Of a stretch of DNA of 64,000 nt, positions 8,549 through 17,604 are shown one piece after another. The position numbers and the translations under genes were made by a program. The notes beneath the pieces were generated by a model. That model did not search any database, had not been told where the DNA came from, and saw nothing but the letters and a program-made list of their open reading frames with translations. The stretch is from a bacterium. GTDB lineage: Bacteria; Bacteroidota; Bacteroidia; Flavobacteriales_D; Crocinitomicaceae. Where the stretch lies: the NCBI GenBank assembly GCA_024742305.1, contig JANSYQ010000018.1, positions 1-64,000 on the forward strand, read 5' to 3'. Numbering within the stretch: position 1 is the stretch's first letter; the number at the start of each line of letters is the position of its first letter.

Positions 8549-10411
8549 CTAGGAAGTTTGCTTCATGAAAGGTCCAATTTCAAGCGTTACATCTTGTTTG
8601 AACCCAACGTAATACACCGTTTTCGCTGGAACTCCAATGTCTTTTGGCCAATTTCCTACGTTTGGATCTTCGTCTAAGCTAAACCCGTACGCCATTCCGA
8701 ACTTTTTCGCACCGTTTTCTCCAAAAATGAACTGTTGATCGGCGCTATTGCTTCCGAAGGTAGCGTAATGGAAAAACTTCGCGTATACATCATACACACG
8801 CGGCTTTTGATTGTAGGTATTGTTCGTATGTGTGAACCAGTTTTCATATTTCGTCCATGCGTCAGAGCTGTAGTTCTTGGGGATCGTAGTTCCCGCTTTC
8901 TTAACACCATCCAAAGCAACTCCACGAGAGATAGCTTCAAAAATAGCCGCTTCAATCTGTCCGAATGTTTTGTATTCTAAATCCGTTTCACCTTTGTTTT
9001 TATCACGAACCGCCTGTATGAAGCCTTGATCTTCATTGAAGTCGGAAGCAGGAATAATAATTTGCATTTTGTTCGGCCCTGTCAAGGTGAACTTTTTACC
9101 GTCAGAGGTTCCCGAATAATTCCCCACGTTTGCGGCATTGAGAAATAAGTCGAGTTGATTTCCGTCTGTGAAAAAGGCGTTCACTGTTTCTGTCCAGTAG
9201 CTTGCCAGTTGAGAACTTGGGTAAATCGCCAACCAGTCTTTGGGAGATACAATGGCAGAAAACTGATTTTCTATTAAACTCGGGTAGCCTTCATCACCAC
9301 TGCTCGAGTAGAGTAATTCGCTAAATCCTTTACCGCCCAAAGGATCGCTAATACAAAAAGCAGTAAAAGCATCTCCAATTTCCTCACGACTGATACCCGG
9401 AACCGCACCATACGTTAGAGGATCACCCGTTACTGTGAAAGATAGGTTGAGTCCAAACGAATCTACTGCAGAAACGTCGTATTGCGCAATAGGACCAAAT
9501 TCAAAGATATCGTAAGGTCCTTCAGGACAAGGGGTTGGCTTGTTCTTGAAAGGATACGCAGCGTATGGTGTTTTTGGGGAGAAAGCCGCTGGAGTCACGT
9601 CTTTTTTCGTTACTAGAAACACCAATCGGTTGTTTCCGGCGCTTTCAATGTTTGGAATAGACATCGTTTTCACAGAATCCACCTCTAAAAAGGTAGCTTT
9701 TGTCGCCGTCTGTGTTTCGAATTTCCCACTGGATTGAAGGAATAGAAACTGAGTGTCCGTTGCAGAAACCTGTTGTTCAATAAAACCAGCTACCCATACT
9801 GTATACTGTGTAGTGTCGAGTTTGGAGTTATTCTTCAAAGTAATCGTGTTTACCACCTTTGGATTATGTACAGAGATGCTCTTGCTATTGCTACTCACAG
9901 AATCCATGTGAACTGTTACTGTCGTGTTGATAGGATAGTTGTCTGCGGCAATTTTAGGTACGGTAAGAACGATTTGAGTCCCCAAGTCATCCATGGTGAA
10001 TTCTGAACTGGAAATTTGAGTGGACTCAATCTCCACGTAATTAGCTCCTTTAAATCCGGCGCCATTGATGTATAGTTTGTTTCCAACTAAGGCCGGGTTA
10101 GGAGTGATGTTGGTTATTTTTGTTGGGTTTTCAATGGTAATAGGAAAGGTATTTCCTACCGGTTGATTCGGTACAACTACTTGAGCCGTTGTACTTAATG
10201 GATACGTTGTTCCTGCCTCCATTACTGGAATAGTTGCTGTGATTTCCGTATCCGAATTAACATGGAACGTTCCGGGAGGGGTTCCAGTGGAACCAAAAAG
10301 AATGTTTACTGCACCGGTAAAGTTAGATCCAGTAATGGTAATGGTCGCATTCATGTTCACTTGAACATTTGTCGACTCGCCATTAATCGCTGTGATTGTT
10401 GGGGCTGCCAT
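8549..10411 (-). CDS. IPT/TIG-domain protein with GH64-like beta-1,3-glucanase region
   Basis: A 620-residue protein. Residues ~3-88 and ~92-178 are two IPT/TIG immunoglobulin-like domains (PTITAINGESTNVQVN start, ITGSNFTG; then ITNITPNPALVGNKLYING). Residues ~187-612 resemble the GH64/thaumatin-like beta-1,3-glucanase fold: NNSKLDTTQYTVWVAGF, a YDIFEFG strand, AVDSFGLNLSFTV and a long segment ending EIGPFMKQTS. GH64 enzymes hydrolyse beta-1,3-glucans such as laminarin or curdlan, but I could not place the catalytic acids with certainty. There is no signal peptide (it starts MAAPTITAI) and no T9SS domain, which is odd for a polysaccharide-active protein. A TATATTTG box (10495-10488) lies upstream. 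Confidence 0.6.
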   Translation of the reverse strand: MAAPTITAINGESTNVQVNMNATITITGSNFTGAVNILFGSTGTPPGTFHVNSDTEITATIPVMEAGTTYPLSTTAQVVVPNQPVGNTFPITIENPTKITNITPNPALVGNKLYINGAGFKGANYVEIESTQISSSEFTMDDLGTQIVLTVPKIAADNYPINTTVTVHMDSVSSNSKSISVHNPKVVNTITLKNNSKLDTTQYTVWVAGFIEQQVSATDTQFLFLQSSGKFETQTATKATFLEVDSVKTMSIPNIESAGNNRLVFLVTKKDVTPAAFSPKTPYAAYPFKNKPTPCPEGPYDIFEFGPIAQYDVSAVDSFGLNLSFTVTGDPLTYGAVPGISREEIGDAFTAFCISDPLGGKGFSELLYSSSGDEGYPSLIENQFSAIVSPKDWLAIYPSSQLASYWTETVNAFFTDGNQLDLFLNAANVGNYSGTSDGKKFTLTGPNKMQIIIPASDFNEDQGFIQAVRDKNKGETDLEYKTFGQIEAAIFEAISRGVALDGVKKAGTTIPKNYSSDAWTKYENWFTHTNNTYNQKPRVYDVYAKFFHYATFGSNSADQQFIFGENGAKKFGMAYGFSLDEDPNVGNWPKDIGVPAKTVYYVGFKQDVTLEIGPFMKQTS

Positions 10412-10487
10412 AAAGATGATTTAATAAGGTTAAAAAATAGAGCGAGTCGATGTATGCATCAATCGCCTAGAAGTATTCAGTGAGCTT

Positions 10488-10495
10488 CAAATATA
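10488..10495 (-). promoter_or_regulatory. Candidate -7 box TATATTTG for the IPT/GH64 gene
   Basis: On the minus strand TATATTTG matches TAnnTTTG. It would leave a ~70-nt 5' leader before the ATG at 10411, containing an imperfect hairpin (10442-10466). Confidence 0.4.
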
Positions 10496-10508
10496 TTTAA
10501 TAATTCCT

Positions 10509-10541
10509 TTCGTGAATATTGCAAGAAAAAATATTCACGAA
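10509..10541. repeat. Perfect 12-bp inverted repeat
   Basis: TTCGTGAATATT (10509-10520) and AATATTCACGAA (10530-10541) are exact reverse complements separated by 9 nt. Two smaller hairpins follow at 10560-10574 (ACGTTT-TTG-AAACGT) and 10576-10595 (ACTCA...TGAGT). The set lies between the end of lpxH and the promoter of the IPT/GH64 gene and could end the long upstream operon or be an operator. It lacks a strong T run. Confidence 0.55.
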
Positions 10542-10606
10542 GAGAAGCGGGAGGCTTTTACGTTTTTGAAACGTGACTCAATTTAAAAAGTGAGTTAAAT
10601 CTCCTA

Positions 10607-11359
10607 TTATTTCCAATATTTCAACTCGACGGAATCCTTATCCACCTCTAAATACGTGCAGTAATTGATCCATTCGCCCAAATTGAAATACATGGAGTTT
10701 TCGCCCACTTCTTTTTCAATAGGTAAGTGTCTATGGCCAAAGACGAAATAATCGAAATGTTCCTTTTCCAAAATTTCCTTGCAGAAGATAACGAGCCATT
10801 CTTTGTCGTCGCCGTGATACTTCTCATCTGCATCTCCAGTATGTGCACGACTGGTTTTTGAGGACTTATCAGCCAGCCATACACCAAAATTGGGGTGCAA
10901 TCGTGCAAAACACCACTGACAAAACTTATTAGCGAAAACTTTCTTTAAAAACTTGTAGCCCTTGTCTCCTGGACCCAATCCATCGCCATGACCAATGAAG
11001 AAACGCTTACCGAAAAATTCTTTCGTGATTGGTTCTCGATGCAGTGTTGCTCCCAGTTCTTTCGGAATGTAATCGAAGATCCACATGTCGTGGTTGCCCG
11101 TGAAGATATGCACGGGAATGCCGCTATCGGTTATCTCGGCAATTTTACCTTGCAAGCGAACAAATCCTTTGGGAATGGCTCGTTTGTACTCAAACCAAAA
11201 ATCAAAGATGTCGCCCACGAGATAAATCTCTTTAGCGTCTTGTTTGATATGGTCCAGCCACGCGACAATTTTCTTTTCGCGTTCGAGGCTTGCCTCATAA
11301 TTGGGAGCGCCAAGGTGGAAATCCGAGGCAAAATAAATCTTACGATGGGTATCCGTCAT
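10607..11359 (-). CDS. lpxH: UDP-2,3-diacylglucosamine diphosphatase (LpxH-type phosphoesterase)
   Basis: A 250-residue calcineurin-like metallophosphoesterase. The metal-binding motifs are complete: ASDFHLG (D13, H15), GDIFDFW (D50), GNHDMW (N89-D91), IGHGDGLG (H124) and FGHRH (H209, H211). The GHGDGLGPGDKGYKFLKK segment and the length fit LpxH, which hydrolyses UDP-2,3-diacylglucosamine to lipid X and UMP on the inner membrane during lipid A synthesis. It is the last gene of a tight eight-gene operon; its ATG overlaps the preceding stop by 4 nt (ATGA). The fourth lipid A-kinase gene, lpxK, is in the same operon. Other UDP-sugar hydrolases of the same fold cannot be wholly excluded. Confidence 0.85.
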   Translation of the reverse strand: MTDTHRKIYFASDFHLGAPNYEASLEREKKIVAWLDHIKQDAKEIYLVGDIFDFWFEYKRAIPKGFVRLQGKIAEITDSGIPVHIFTGNHDMWIFDYIPKELGATLHREPITKEFFGKRFFIGHGDGLGPGDKGYKFLKKVFANKFCQWCFARLHPNFGVWLADKSSKTSRAHTGDADEKYHGDDKEWLVIFCKEILEKEHFDYFVFGHRHLPIEKEVGENSMYFNLGEWINYCTYLEVDKDSVELKYWK

Positions 11360-12465
11360 GAATCACCAAATATACGAGACAATTCTTCCTCTAATTGAGG
11401 TCCCCGCAATTTTGTTCGGATGATTTTTCCTTCTTTATCGATGAGCACCGTGAATGGAATTCCGCTTACACCGTATAGTTTCGCCGCTTTGCTCTGCCAA
11501 AATTGCAAATCACTGACATGGTTGGGCCAAGATAAGTTATCGTTCTCGATGGCTTTCAACCACTTGTCTTTGTCTTTGTCCAATGAAACGCTCATTACGG
11601 TGAACCCTTTGTCTTTGTACTTCTCATACAAGGCAACAACATTCGGGTTCTCTCGTCGGCATGGTCCACACCAAGACGCCCAAAAGTCTAGCAATACAAC
11701 ATTTCCGCGAAGGTCGGATAGTGACAGCATTTCTCCGTCAGGCATTGCTTCCGTGAAATCGGGGGCCATTTTACCGGGAGCTAGAGGATCTTTTGCAAGC
11801 ATTTCTTTTTTCAACTTCTCCATTTTACTGTATTCCGCTTGAACGGTAGGAGATTCGCTGAAGCCTGCCATCAATTGCTTAGTAATGTTTTCGTACCCTT
11901 CAAAATCAACGTTAGGATCAATGATGGACTGAATGGCATAAAGTGCTGCTGAATTTTGGTTGGCTTGAATAAATGCACGAACAATGGTTTGATATTGTTG
12001 CTGTTTCTGTTGGAATTCACCACGTAGCGAGTTTTGCTGACTTGGATCAGCTGAAATTACTTGGTTCACAGAATCTACGTACGTTACCCAAGCGTCTTTT
12101 TCACGCGTAAATTCATTCATCTTTGCCGATTCATCCGAACCAACGATGTTGCAGAATTGATCAATTTTCGCTCCATCTCCATAAACTTTGATTTCAGAGT
12201 CCTCTCGGAGAATGAGGTCAACTTTCGAAGAGCCAAAACGAAGCGAGTAGTAATCAGCGCTCGGTACCTTTGTTTTAATTTCGAAGTCGCCATTCTTCTT
12301 AAACTTGGTTCCTTTGATTGGACTCGATTTCTCTCCCGTAATAGGGTAGAGGTAGATCGAGTCGGCATCGGCATTGAAAATATTACCTGAAACTGTTACT
12401 TGTATTTCCTGAGCATTTGTTGTTAAAACGAGTCCTAAAAACAATGCTAGTGATATCCATCTCAT
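11356..12465 (-). CDS. TlpA-like periplasmic thiol-disulfide protein with N-terminal DUF4369-like domain
   Basis: A 369-residue protein with a signal peptide (1-19, ...VLTTNAQ). It has an N-terminal beta-rich DUF4369-like domain (about 20-110, with VSGNIFNADADSIYLYP), a helical linker, and a C-terminal TlpA/AhpC-TSA thioredoxin domain (about 232-369). The redox motif is WCGPC (265-269) and the cis-proline lies in SGIPFTVL. Such proteins reduce or exchange disulfides in the periplasm. It lies 6 nt after a second gene of the same architecture and overlaps lpxH by 4 nt. The two copies share the segment WASWCGPCRRENPNVV, so they are a tandem duplication. Confidence 0.88.
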   Translation of the reverse strand: MRWISLALFLGLVLTTNAQEIQVTVSGNIFNADADSIYLYPITGEKSSPIKGTKFKKNGDFEIKTKVPSADYYSLRFGSSKVDLILREDSEIKVYGDGAKIDQFCNIVGSDESAKMNEFTREKDAWVTYVDSVNQVISADPSQQNSLRGEFQQKQQQYQTIVRAFIQANQNSAALYAIQSIIDPNVDFEGYENITKQLMAGFSESPTVQAEYSKMEKLKKEMLAKDPLAPGKMAPDFTEAMPDGEMLSLSDLRGNVVLLDFWASWCGPCRRENPNVVALYEKYKDKGFTVMSVSLDKDKDKWLKAIENDNLSWPNHVSDLQFWQSKAAKLYGVSGIPFTVLIDKEGKIIRTKLRGPQLEEELSRIFGDS

Positions 12466-12471
12466 AATTCG

Positions 12472-13644
12472 TTATTTTTCGAATAGTTCTTTCAATTTTT
12501 GTTCCAAAGCTTCTCCTCGTAGGTTAACAGCGATGAAATTTCCTTCTTTATTCAGTAAAACGGTGAACGGAATTCCTGAGAATCCATATTGTTGAATTAC
12601 CGGAGATTCCCAGCGTTTAAGATCACTCACGTGATTTGGCCAACTCAATCCATCCTTGATTATAGCTGCTTTCCACGCTTCGGGATCTTGATCGAGAGAA
12701 ACGGAGAAAATGGTAAATCCTTTGTTCTTGTATTTGTTATACAATCGAACAACATTAGGATTTTCCCGTCGACACGGTCCGCACCATGAAGCCCAAAAAT
12801 CAACCAAAACATATTGTCCTCTGAGGTCGGAAAGTCGCATAATTTCCCCTTCAGGATTCGCCATCGCAATGTCCGGAGCTGGAATGGTTCCTGAGTTGTA
12901 GTTTTGGTGTTTTTCAAACTCTTGTTCAATCTGATAGATTTGATAGCCAAGATTTTCCACGTATTTCGAATCTGGGAAACGATCCATGAGCGATTGCTCG
13001 ACACGTTTTAGTCGAACCAAGTTCTCTTCCGGCCAACCATTAAATCCTTGCTTAGGAATCGCAGAAGGAATCAAAACAACGTTGAACGGATTGGACGGAT
13101 CGTTATCCAACTGTTCGAAAATGAACTCATCTACACCAGCGCTTAGTTCTTGGTAGCGTTCATTAACTTCTTCTTTAGGTAGATTCTCCGGGTTCAACTT
13201 GAGCATGGTGTTTTGTCGGTCGAATTCACCATATACCTTCATGTATTCCGTCATCAGCTCGGACCAATCTGTACCAGAAACCGTTGGTGTTTTGAAGGTA
13301 GCGGAAGACGCGTCAATATGCACCTTGTCATTAGGCACCAAGGTCATTGGGATCACTTTTTCCTTTGTTTCTCCCATGCGGAGACTGTAAATTCCATAGC
13401 CGGGAATGTTTCCTTTCATTTCGAACTGTCCTGTTCCATCGGATGTGGCTTTCGCTACCTCAATTACACCGCTTTGAGACTGTGCTTCCAAATAAAAGGT
13501 CATGTTCTGACCGTTTTCAATTTTTCCTGTAATGGTGAAATTGTCTTCGAGTGCTTTGCTTGGAGTACCGGATTCACTGGTTTCTTCCATGCTATCGCAG
13601 GAGAACAGTAAAAAACCAATACATAAGGTGACTACATACTTCAT
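12472..13644 (-). CDS. TlpA-like thioredoxin lipoprotein
   Basis: A 390-residue paralogue of the next gene in the operon. It begins with a lipoprotein signal (MKYVVTLCIGFLLFSC, lipid-attached Cys16), so it is membrane-anchored where its neighbour is soluble. A DUF4369-like N-terminal domain (about 34-120, FTITGKIENGQNMTFYLEA) is followed by a helical region and a thioredoxin domain with WCGPC (287-291) and a cis-Pro in SGIPFTVL. The likely role is periplasmic thiol-disulfide exchange. The ATG shares one base with the gatB stop codon (TAATG), indicating translational coupling. Confidence 0.88.
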   Translation of the reverse strand: MKYVVTLCIGFLLFSCDSMEETSESGTPSKALEDNFTITGKIENGQNMTFYLEAQSQSGVIEVAKATSDGTGQFEMKGNIPGYGIYSLRMGETKEKVIPMTLVPNDKVHIDASSATFKTPTVSGTDWSELMTEYMKVYGEFDRQNTMLKLNPENLPKEEVNERYQELSAGVDEFIFEQLDNDPSNPFNVVLIPSAIPKQGFNGWPEENLVRLKRVEQSLMDRFPDSKYVENLGYQIYQIEQEFEKHQNYNSGTIPAPDIAMANPEGEIMRLSDLRGQYVLVDFWASWCGPCRRENPNVVRLYNKYKNKGFTIFSVSLDQDPEAWKAAIIKDGLSWPNHVSDLKRWESPVIQQYGFSGIPFTVLLNKEGNFIAVNLRGEALEQKLKELFEK

Positions 13645-15104
13645 TATAACTCCTCTAATCTTTTACGCATCAACGCGTTAGCAACTTTTGGATCTGCCTG
13701 ACCTTTCGAAGCGCGCATCAATTGTCCCATGAAGAATCCAACCAATTGCTTTTCTCCATCTTTATAACGAGATACCTCGTCCGGGTGTTGCTTGATCACG
13801 TCGTCAATAAACGTTAAAATCGCGTCCTCGTTGGAATCCTGCAAAACGTTAAGTTCCTCTGCGATTTTTAATGGTTCTTTATCATGCGTTTCCAGCATAG
13901 CCGGGAACACTTTCTGAGACGCTGTTGAAGAGGAAATCTTACTATCATCAATGATTTGAATCAATGCTGCAATGTTTTTCGCTGGTATGGGGAATTCTGA
14001 GATTTCCAGTCCACGGTTATTCAAGAACGACTTGATATCTCCCATGACCCAGTTGGCAGCTCCTTTGTAGTTCTTCGTATGCGCAATGATTTCCTCGTAG
14101 AAAAGTGCAATCTCCTTGTTATCAGTGAGGTTTGAAGCGTCATAATCGGATAAGCCGAATTCCTTTGTGTATTTGAGAAACAATTCTCGGGGCAATGGCG
14201 GCATGTTGCTACGCACTGCTTCAATTTGCTCTTGGCTCACGGTAATGGGCAAAAGATCAGGCTCAGGGAAGTAACGGTAATCGTTTGCAGCTTCCTTGGA
14301 CCTCATGGAGATGGTGATTCCTTTCAAGGCATCGAAAGACCGAGTTTCTTGTGAGATTGTTTCGCCTGCTTCAATAGCGTTAATCTGGCGTTCGATTTCA
14401 AACTCAATGGCTTTCTGAACATTTCGAATGGAGTTCATGTTTTTGACCTCGACTTTCGTTCCGAATTCCTTGGCGTCTTTGAGCATCACTGAAATGTTGG
14501 CATCGCAACGAAGTGAGCCTTCCTCCATGTTACCATCACAGATTTCGAGGTATCTAACCAATCGGCGTACTTCAGAAACGTAATTGTAAGCCTCTTGCGA
14601 AGAGCGAATGTCAGGCTCGGATACAATTTCTAAGAGGGGAACACCAGCACGGTTCAAGTCGACTAAAGTATCGTACAAATCAACGTCGTGCATGCTTTTC
14701 CCGGCATCTTCCTCCATGTGAATACGCGTGATCCCTATGCTTTTTTCTTCTCCATTTTCATCTTTAATGATGATGCGACCTTCGGTACAGATTGGCGTAG
14801 TGTCCTGTGTAATCTGATAACCTTTCGGAAGATCGGGGTAGAAATAGTTTTTGCGAGCAAAATGTTGTTCGGGCGCAATATTCGATTCACAAGCCAATCC
14901 TAGTCGAATGGCATACTGAATGGTTTGCTTGTTCATGCGCGGCAAAGTTCCCGGATGTCCAAGAGTGATGACACTCACATTGGTATTTGGCGTTGCACCA
15001 AATTCATTGACATCGTTCGAGTATGCCTTCGTTTTCGTTAGCATCTGCGCGTGAACCTCAAGTCCAATGACCGCTTGATATTTTGAACGCGTTTCTGGAT
15101 TCAT
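13644..15104 (-). CDS. gatB: Asp/Glu-tRNA amidotransferase subunit GatB
   Basis: A 486-residue protein. GatB is the kinase/transamidase subunit of GatCAB, which activates Glu-tRNA(Gln) or Asp-tRNA(Asn) with ATP and amidates it using ammonia from GatA. The N-terminus has the family signature IGLEVHAQMLTKTKAYSNDV, then HPGTLPRMNK; the middle has RCDANISVM and YRYFPEPDLLP; the C-terminal YqeY-like tail ends KGQADPKVANALMRKRLEEL. Length is normal. gatA and gatC are not in the window. It starts immediately after the PNP stop (no gap) and overlaps the next gene by one base. Confidence 0.97.
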   Translation of the reverse strand: MNPETRSKYQAVIGLEVHAQMLTKTKAYSNDVNEFGATPNTNVSVITLGHPGTLPRMNKQTIQYAIRLGLACESNIAPEQHFARKNYFYPDLPKGYQITQDTTPICTEGRIIIKDENGEEKSIGITRIHMEEDAGKSMHDVDLYDTLVDLNRAGVPLLEIVSEPDIRSSQEAYNYVSEVRRLVRYLEICDGNMEEGSLRCDANISVMLKDAKEFGTKVEVKNMNSIRNVQKAIEFEIERQINAIEAGETISQETRSFDALKGITISMRSKEAANDYRYFPEPDLLPITVSQEQIEAVRSNMPPLPRELFLKYTKEFGLSDYDASNLTDNKEIALFYEEIIAHTKNYKGAANWVMGDIKSFLNNRGLEISEFPIPAKNIAALIQIIDDSKISSSTASQKVFPAMLETHDKEPLKIAEELNVLQDSNEDAILTFIDDVIKQHPDEVSRYKDGEKQLVGFFMGQLMRASKGQADPKVANALMRKRLEEL

Positions 15105-15917
15105 TTATACTCTTGAAATTAATTCTCTCATTATAATTGTCATGGAAGGCTCCTTGGCATTTGCCACGGCGATAACATCTTCCACGCTTACTTCTTGAAT
15201 GTGCCCCGGTACGCCCAAATCCGTAATGATAGAAATGGCGAAACAAGGAATATCCATGTGTCTTGCAACAATCACTTCGGGAACTGTTGACATTCCTACG
15301 GTGTCGGCTCCGATAATGCGCACGTAGTTGTACTCTGCTGGAGTTTCTAGCGTAGGTCCGGTGAGACCTGCATAAACCCCCGTGCTGACTTTAATATTCT
15401 CTTCCTTGGCAATTTCTTGAGCCAAAGCAATCATTGAACGATCGTAGGGCTGACTCATGTCCGGGAAGCGAGGTCCAAGCTCGTCAATATTTTTACCAAT
15501 TAGTGGATGTGCCGGAAATAGGTTAATATGATCGTTGAGAATCATAATCTCTCCGATTTCGTAGTCGGGGTTTACTCCTCCAGAGGCGTTACTTACGAAC
15601 AAGCGCTCAATTCCCAAGAACTTCATCACGCGCACCGGGAAAGTTACTTCCTGCATTGTATAACCCTCATAGAAGTGGAAGCGCCCTTGCATGGCGACTA
15701 CCGATTTCCCGCCAAGGTTTCCGAAGATTAATTTTCCGCTGTGGCTTTGCACTGTAGAAAGCGGAAAGTGTGGAATGTCTTTGTATTCGATTTCGTCAAT
15801 GATTTCGATTTCCTTTACCAGTCCACCAAGTCCGGTTCCAAGGATAATTCCAACCGTTGGTTTCACCGAGGTTTGCGATTGGATGTATTCGTGTGCTTCT
15901 TTAATTTTTGCTAACAT
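15105..15917 (-). CDS. Purine nucleoside phosphorylase I
   Basis: A 270-residue trimeric-type (PNP/MTAP family) phosphorylase. Visible motifs are the phosphate-binding ILGTGLGGL (about 25-33), MQGRFHFYEGY (around 75-85), SNASGGVNPDYEIGEIMILN and the purine-site segment GPTLETPAEYNYVRIIGADT followed by GMSTVPEV. The enzyme cleaves (deoxy)inosine or guanosine with phosphate to free base plus ribose-1-phosphate in the cytoplasm. It overlaps the end of lpxK by 17 nt and abuts gatB. The SHSGKL and TVPEVIVARH segments fit PunA-type enzymes. Confidence 0.93.
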   Translation of the reverse strand: MLAKIKEAHEYIQSQTSVKPTVGIILGTGLGGLVKEIEIIDEIEYKDIPHFPLSTVQSHSGKLIFGNLGGKSVVAMQGRFHFYEGYTMQEVTFPVRVMKFLGIERLFVSNASGGVNPDYEIGEIMILNDHINLFPAHPLIGKNIDELGPRFPDMSQPYDRSMIALAQEIAKEENIKVSTGVYAGLTGPTLETPAEYNYVRIIGADTVGMSTVPEVIVARHMDIPCFAISIITDLGVPGHIQEVSVEDVIAVANAKEPSMTIIMRELISRV

Positions 15918-16932
15918 ATTTATTGAGTAGGTTCTTCAGTTTCGTTTCTTCTTTAATAGCTATGCTTATAGGTTGATAAAACCAAGGTGCAGATCCATCA
16001 CGAACAGCATCGAATTGCTGCAATCGCATGTAATCTTTTTCGGTTGTAACAATGATTTTATCACGGCTAGCAAAAGTATTAAATTTTTGATGAATCTTGT
16101 GGATGTCAGCACGGGTAAAAGCGTGGTGATCGGGAAACTTCAAATGTATAACGTTATAGTGCGATTCAAGGTGTTTTAAAAGAGGTTCGGGATTGCCAAT
16201 TCCGGTAACGAGAAGTACATTTTTAATTTCCGTTGGAGTTTCGCCGGAGATTTGCTCTAAATCGGCATATTTGATCGAGGAAAAGAAAACGGGCTGATCT
16301 GTCTTCGCTAGGCTGTTAGTTAATTCATTTTGCTGCTGCGAGGTTATGTTGTTTGGACATTTTGAGACGATTATTACATCTGCACGATTCGCACCACTTT
16401 TCGATTCTCGCAAACGTCCTACTGGTAACAGAAAATCACTTGAGTAGGGGCGATTGAATTCTGTTATGAGGATGTTGAGTCCGGCTTTTACTTTTCTGTG
16501 TTGGAACGCATCATCGAGTACGACAACGGTAGAGGCATCTTCCGTATTTCTGATGTGATCAACGCCCAATTTTCTGTCTTCGGACACATGCACGTTGATT
16601 TTGTCTGCATAACGGCGGTAATATTGTAAAGGTTCATCCCCGATAGATTCGGCTGAGGCATGTTGATCTGCGGTAATTAATCCTTTGGTTTTACGCCCGT
16701 AGCCTCTGCTTAGCGTAGAAACGGGGATTTCTTCTCGCAGGAAATGCTCAATGAGATAGGCGACGAATGGCGATTTTCCGGTTCCTCCTACGGATAAATT
16801 CCCAACGGTAATGGATTTCCCGGGAATGGGATACGATTTTTTTACGCCAATATTGAACAGCCAATTACGAATGCCTACAACGGCACCATACAACAAAGCA
16901 AAGGGAAGTAATGCCCAGCGAATGGACTTCAT
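15901..16932 (-). CDS. lpxK: Tetraacyldisaccharide 4'-kinase LpxK
   Basis: A 343-residue inner-membrane-associated kinase that phosphorylates the 4' position of the lipid A disaccharide. A hydrophobic N-terminal helix (LPFALLYGAVVGIRNWLFN) is followed by VGNLSVGGTGKSPFVAYL with the P-loop, the RGYGRK element, and VVLDDAFQHRKVK with the conserved DDxFQH. Length matches the family. It starts 9 nt after DUF4956 and overlaps PNP by 17 nt. The lipid A hydrolase LpxH ends the same operon. Confidence 0.95.
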   Translation of the reverse strand: MKSIRWALLPFALLYGAVVGIRNWLFNIGVKKSYPIPGKSITVGNLSVGGTGKSPFVAYLIEHFLREEIPVSTLSRGYGRKTKGLITADQHASAESIGDEPLQYYRRYADKINVHVSEDRKLGVDHIRNTEDASTVVVLDDAFQHRKVKAGLNILITEFNRPYSSDFLLPVGRLRESKSGANRADVIIVSKCPNNITSQQQNELTNSLAKTDQPVFFSSIKYADLEQISGETPTEIKNVLLVTGIGNPEPLLKHLESHYNVIHLKFPDHHAFTRADIHKIHQKFNTFASRDKIIVTTEKDYMRLQQFDAVRDGSAPWFYQPISIAIKEETKLKNLLNKYVSKN

Positions 16933-16941
16933 TTTTGACGA

Positions 16942-17604
16942 TTAATTCGAATTGTAATCAGAAAAAGCCTGATCGTCGTCAAAGTAATAAATTCTGACCT
17001 GAGCGGTGTCGTCAAGGAAGTTAATTTTTCCAACCTCTACGCGATTTATAGCCAAACCAGTACGCTCCTCCAAATCCGCTTTCATTTCGTCATAAGTATC
17101 AGGTCGTATGAGGTCTATGCGCTCATAGGTAATTGTTTTGCGCGTTTCGTGTTTGACTAGCCACAGTCGTTCCAAACCGAAAGTCAACGCAACGATAAAT
17201 ATGTTAATGACAGCCATTTCGGCGATACTAATCTTATTAGACGCCAATGAATTCACCACACTTACTCCAATGACGAGAAATAAGTAGGTCATTTCCTTAA
17301 TTTCAATGGCATCGGTTCGATAGCGGATGATGCCGAATATGGCAAAGAGACCGAGTCCCATTCCCGTATCAATGTTGAATTTTTTCAACGCGAAACAAAG
17401 AAAGAAGGTGATAAAACCGATCAGATAATAGGTAAAGAGGTAATCCTTGCGTTTTTTGCTCGGATAGTACAAGTACCGAATGATGATTGTAAGGAAAATA
17501 ACGTTGACCCCTAAACGGAAAATTAATTTGTAGAGGTCGTCATCGAACCAGGTAATGTTTAACAATTCCTCCATCGATGATTCTGGAGCAGCTTTAAGCA
17601 ACAT
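16942..17604 (-). CDS. DUF4956 membrane protein
   Basis: A 220-residue protein with about four TM helices (roughly 27-44, 55-71, 80-98 and 115-145) and a soluble C-terminal domain (150-220). The motif GLGLFAIFGIIRYRTDAIEI is typical of DUF4956 proteins, which are commonly encoded beside VTC-domain polyphosphate polymerases. The gene overlaps the VTC gene by 11 nt, matching that pattern. A role in moving or regulating polyphosphate across the membrane is inference from gene context only. Confidence 0.82.
   Translation of the reverse strand: MLLKAAPESSMEELLNITWFDDDLYKLIFRLGVNVIFLTIIIRYLYYPSKKRKDYLFTYYLIGFITFFLCFALKKFNIDTGMGLGLFAIFGIIRYRTDAIEIKEMTYLFLVIGVSVVNSLASNKISIAEMAVINIFIVALTFGLERLWLVKHETRKTITYERIDLIRPDTYDEMKADLEERTGLAINRVEVGKINFLDDTAQVRIYYFDDDQAFSDYNSN

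Noticed and set aside
11356-13644. The two adjacent thioredoxin genes as one frameshifted gene
   Set aside because: Both are full-length with their own signals, domains and active sites; they are a tandem duplication.
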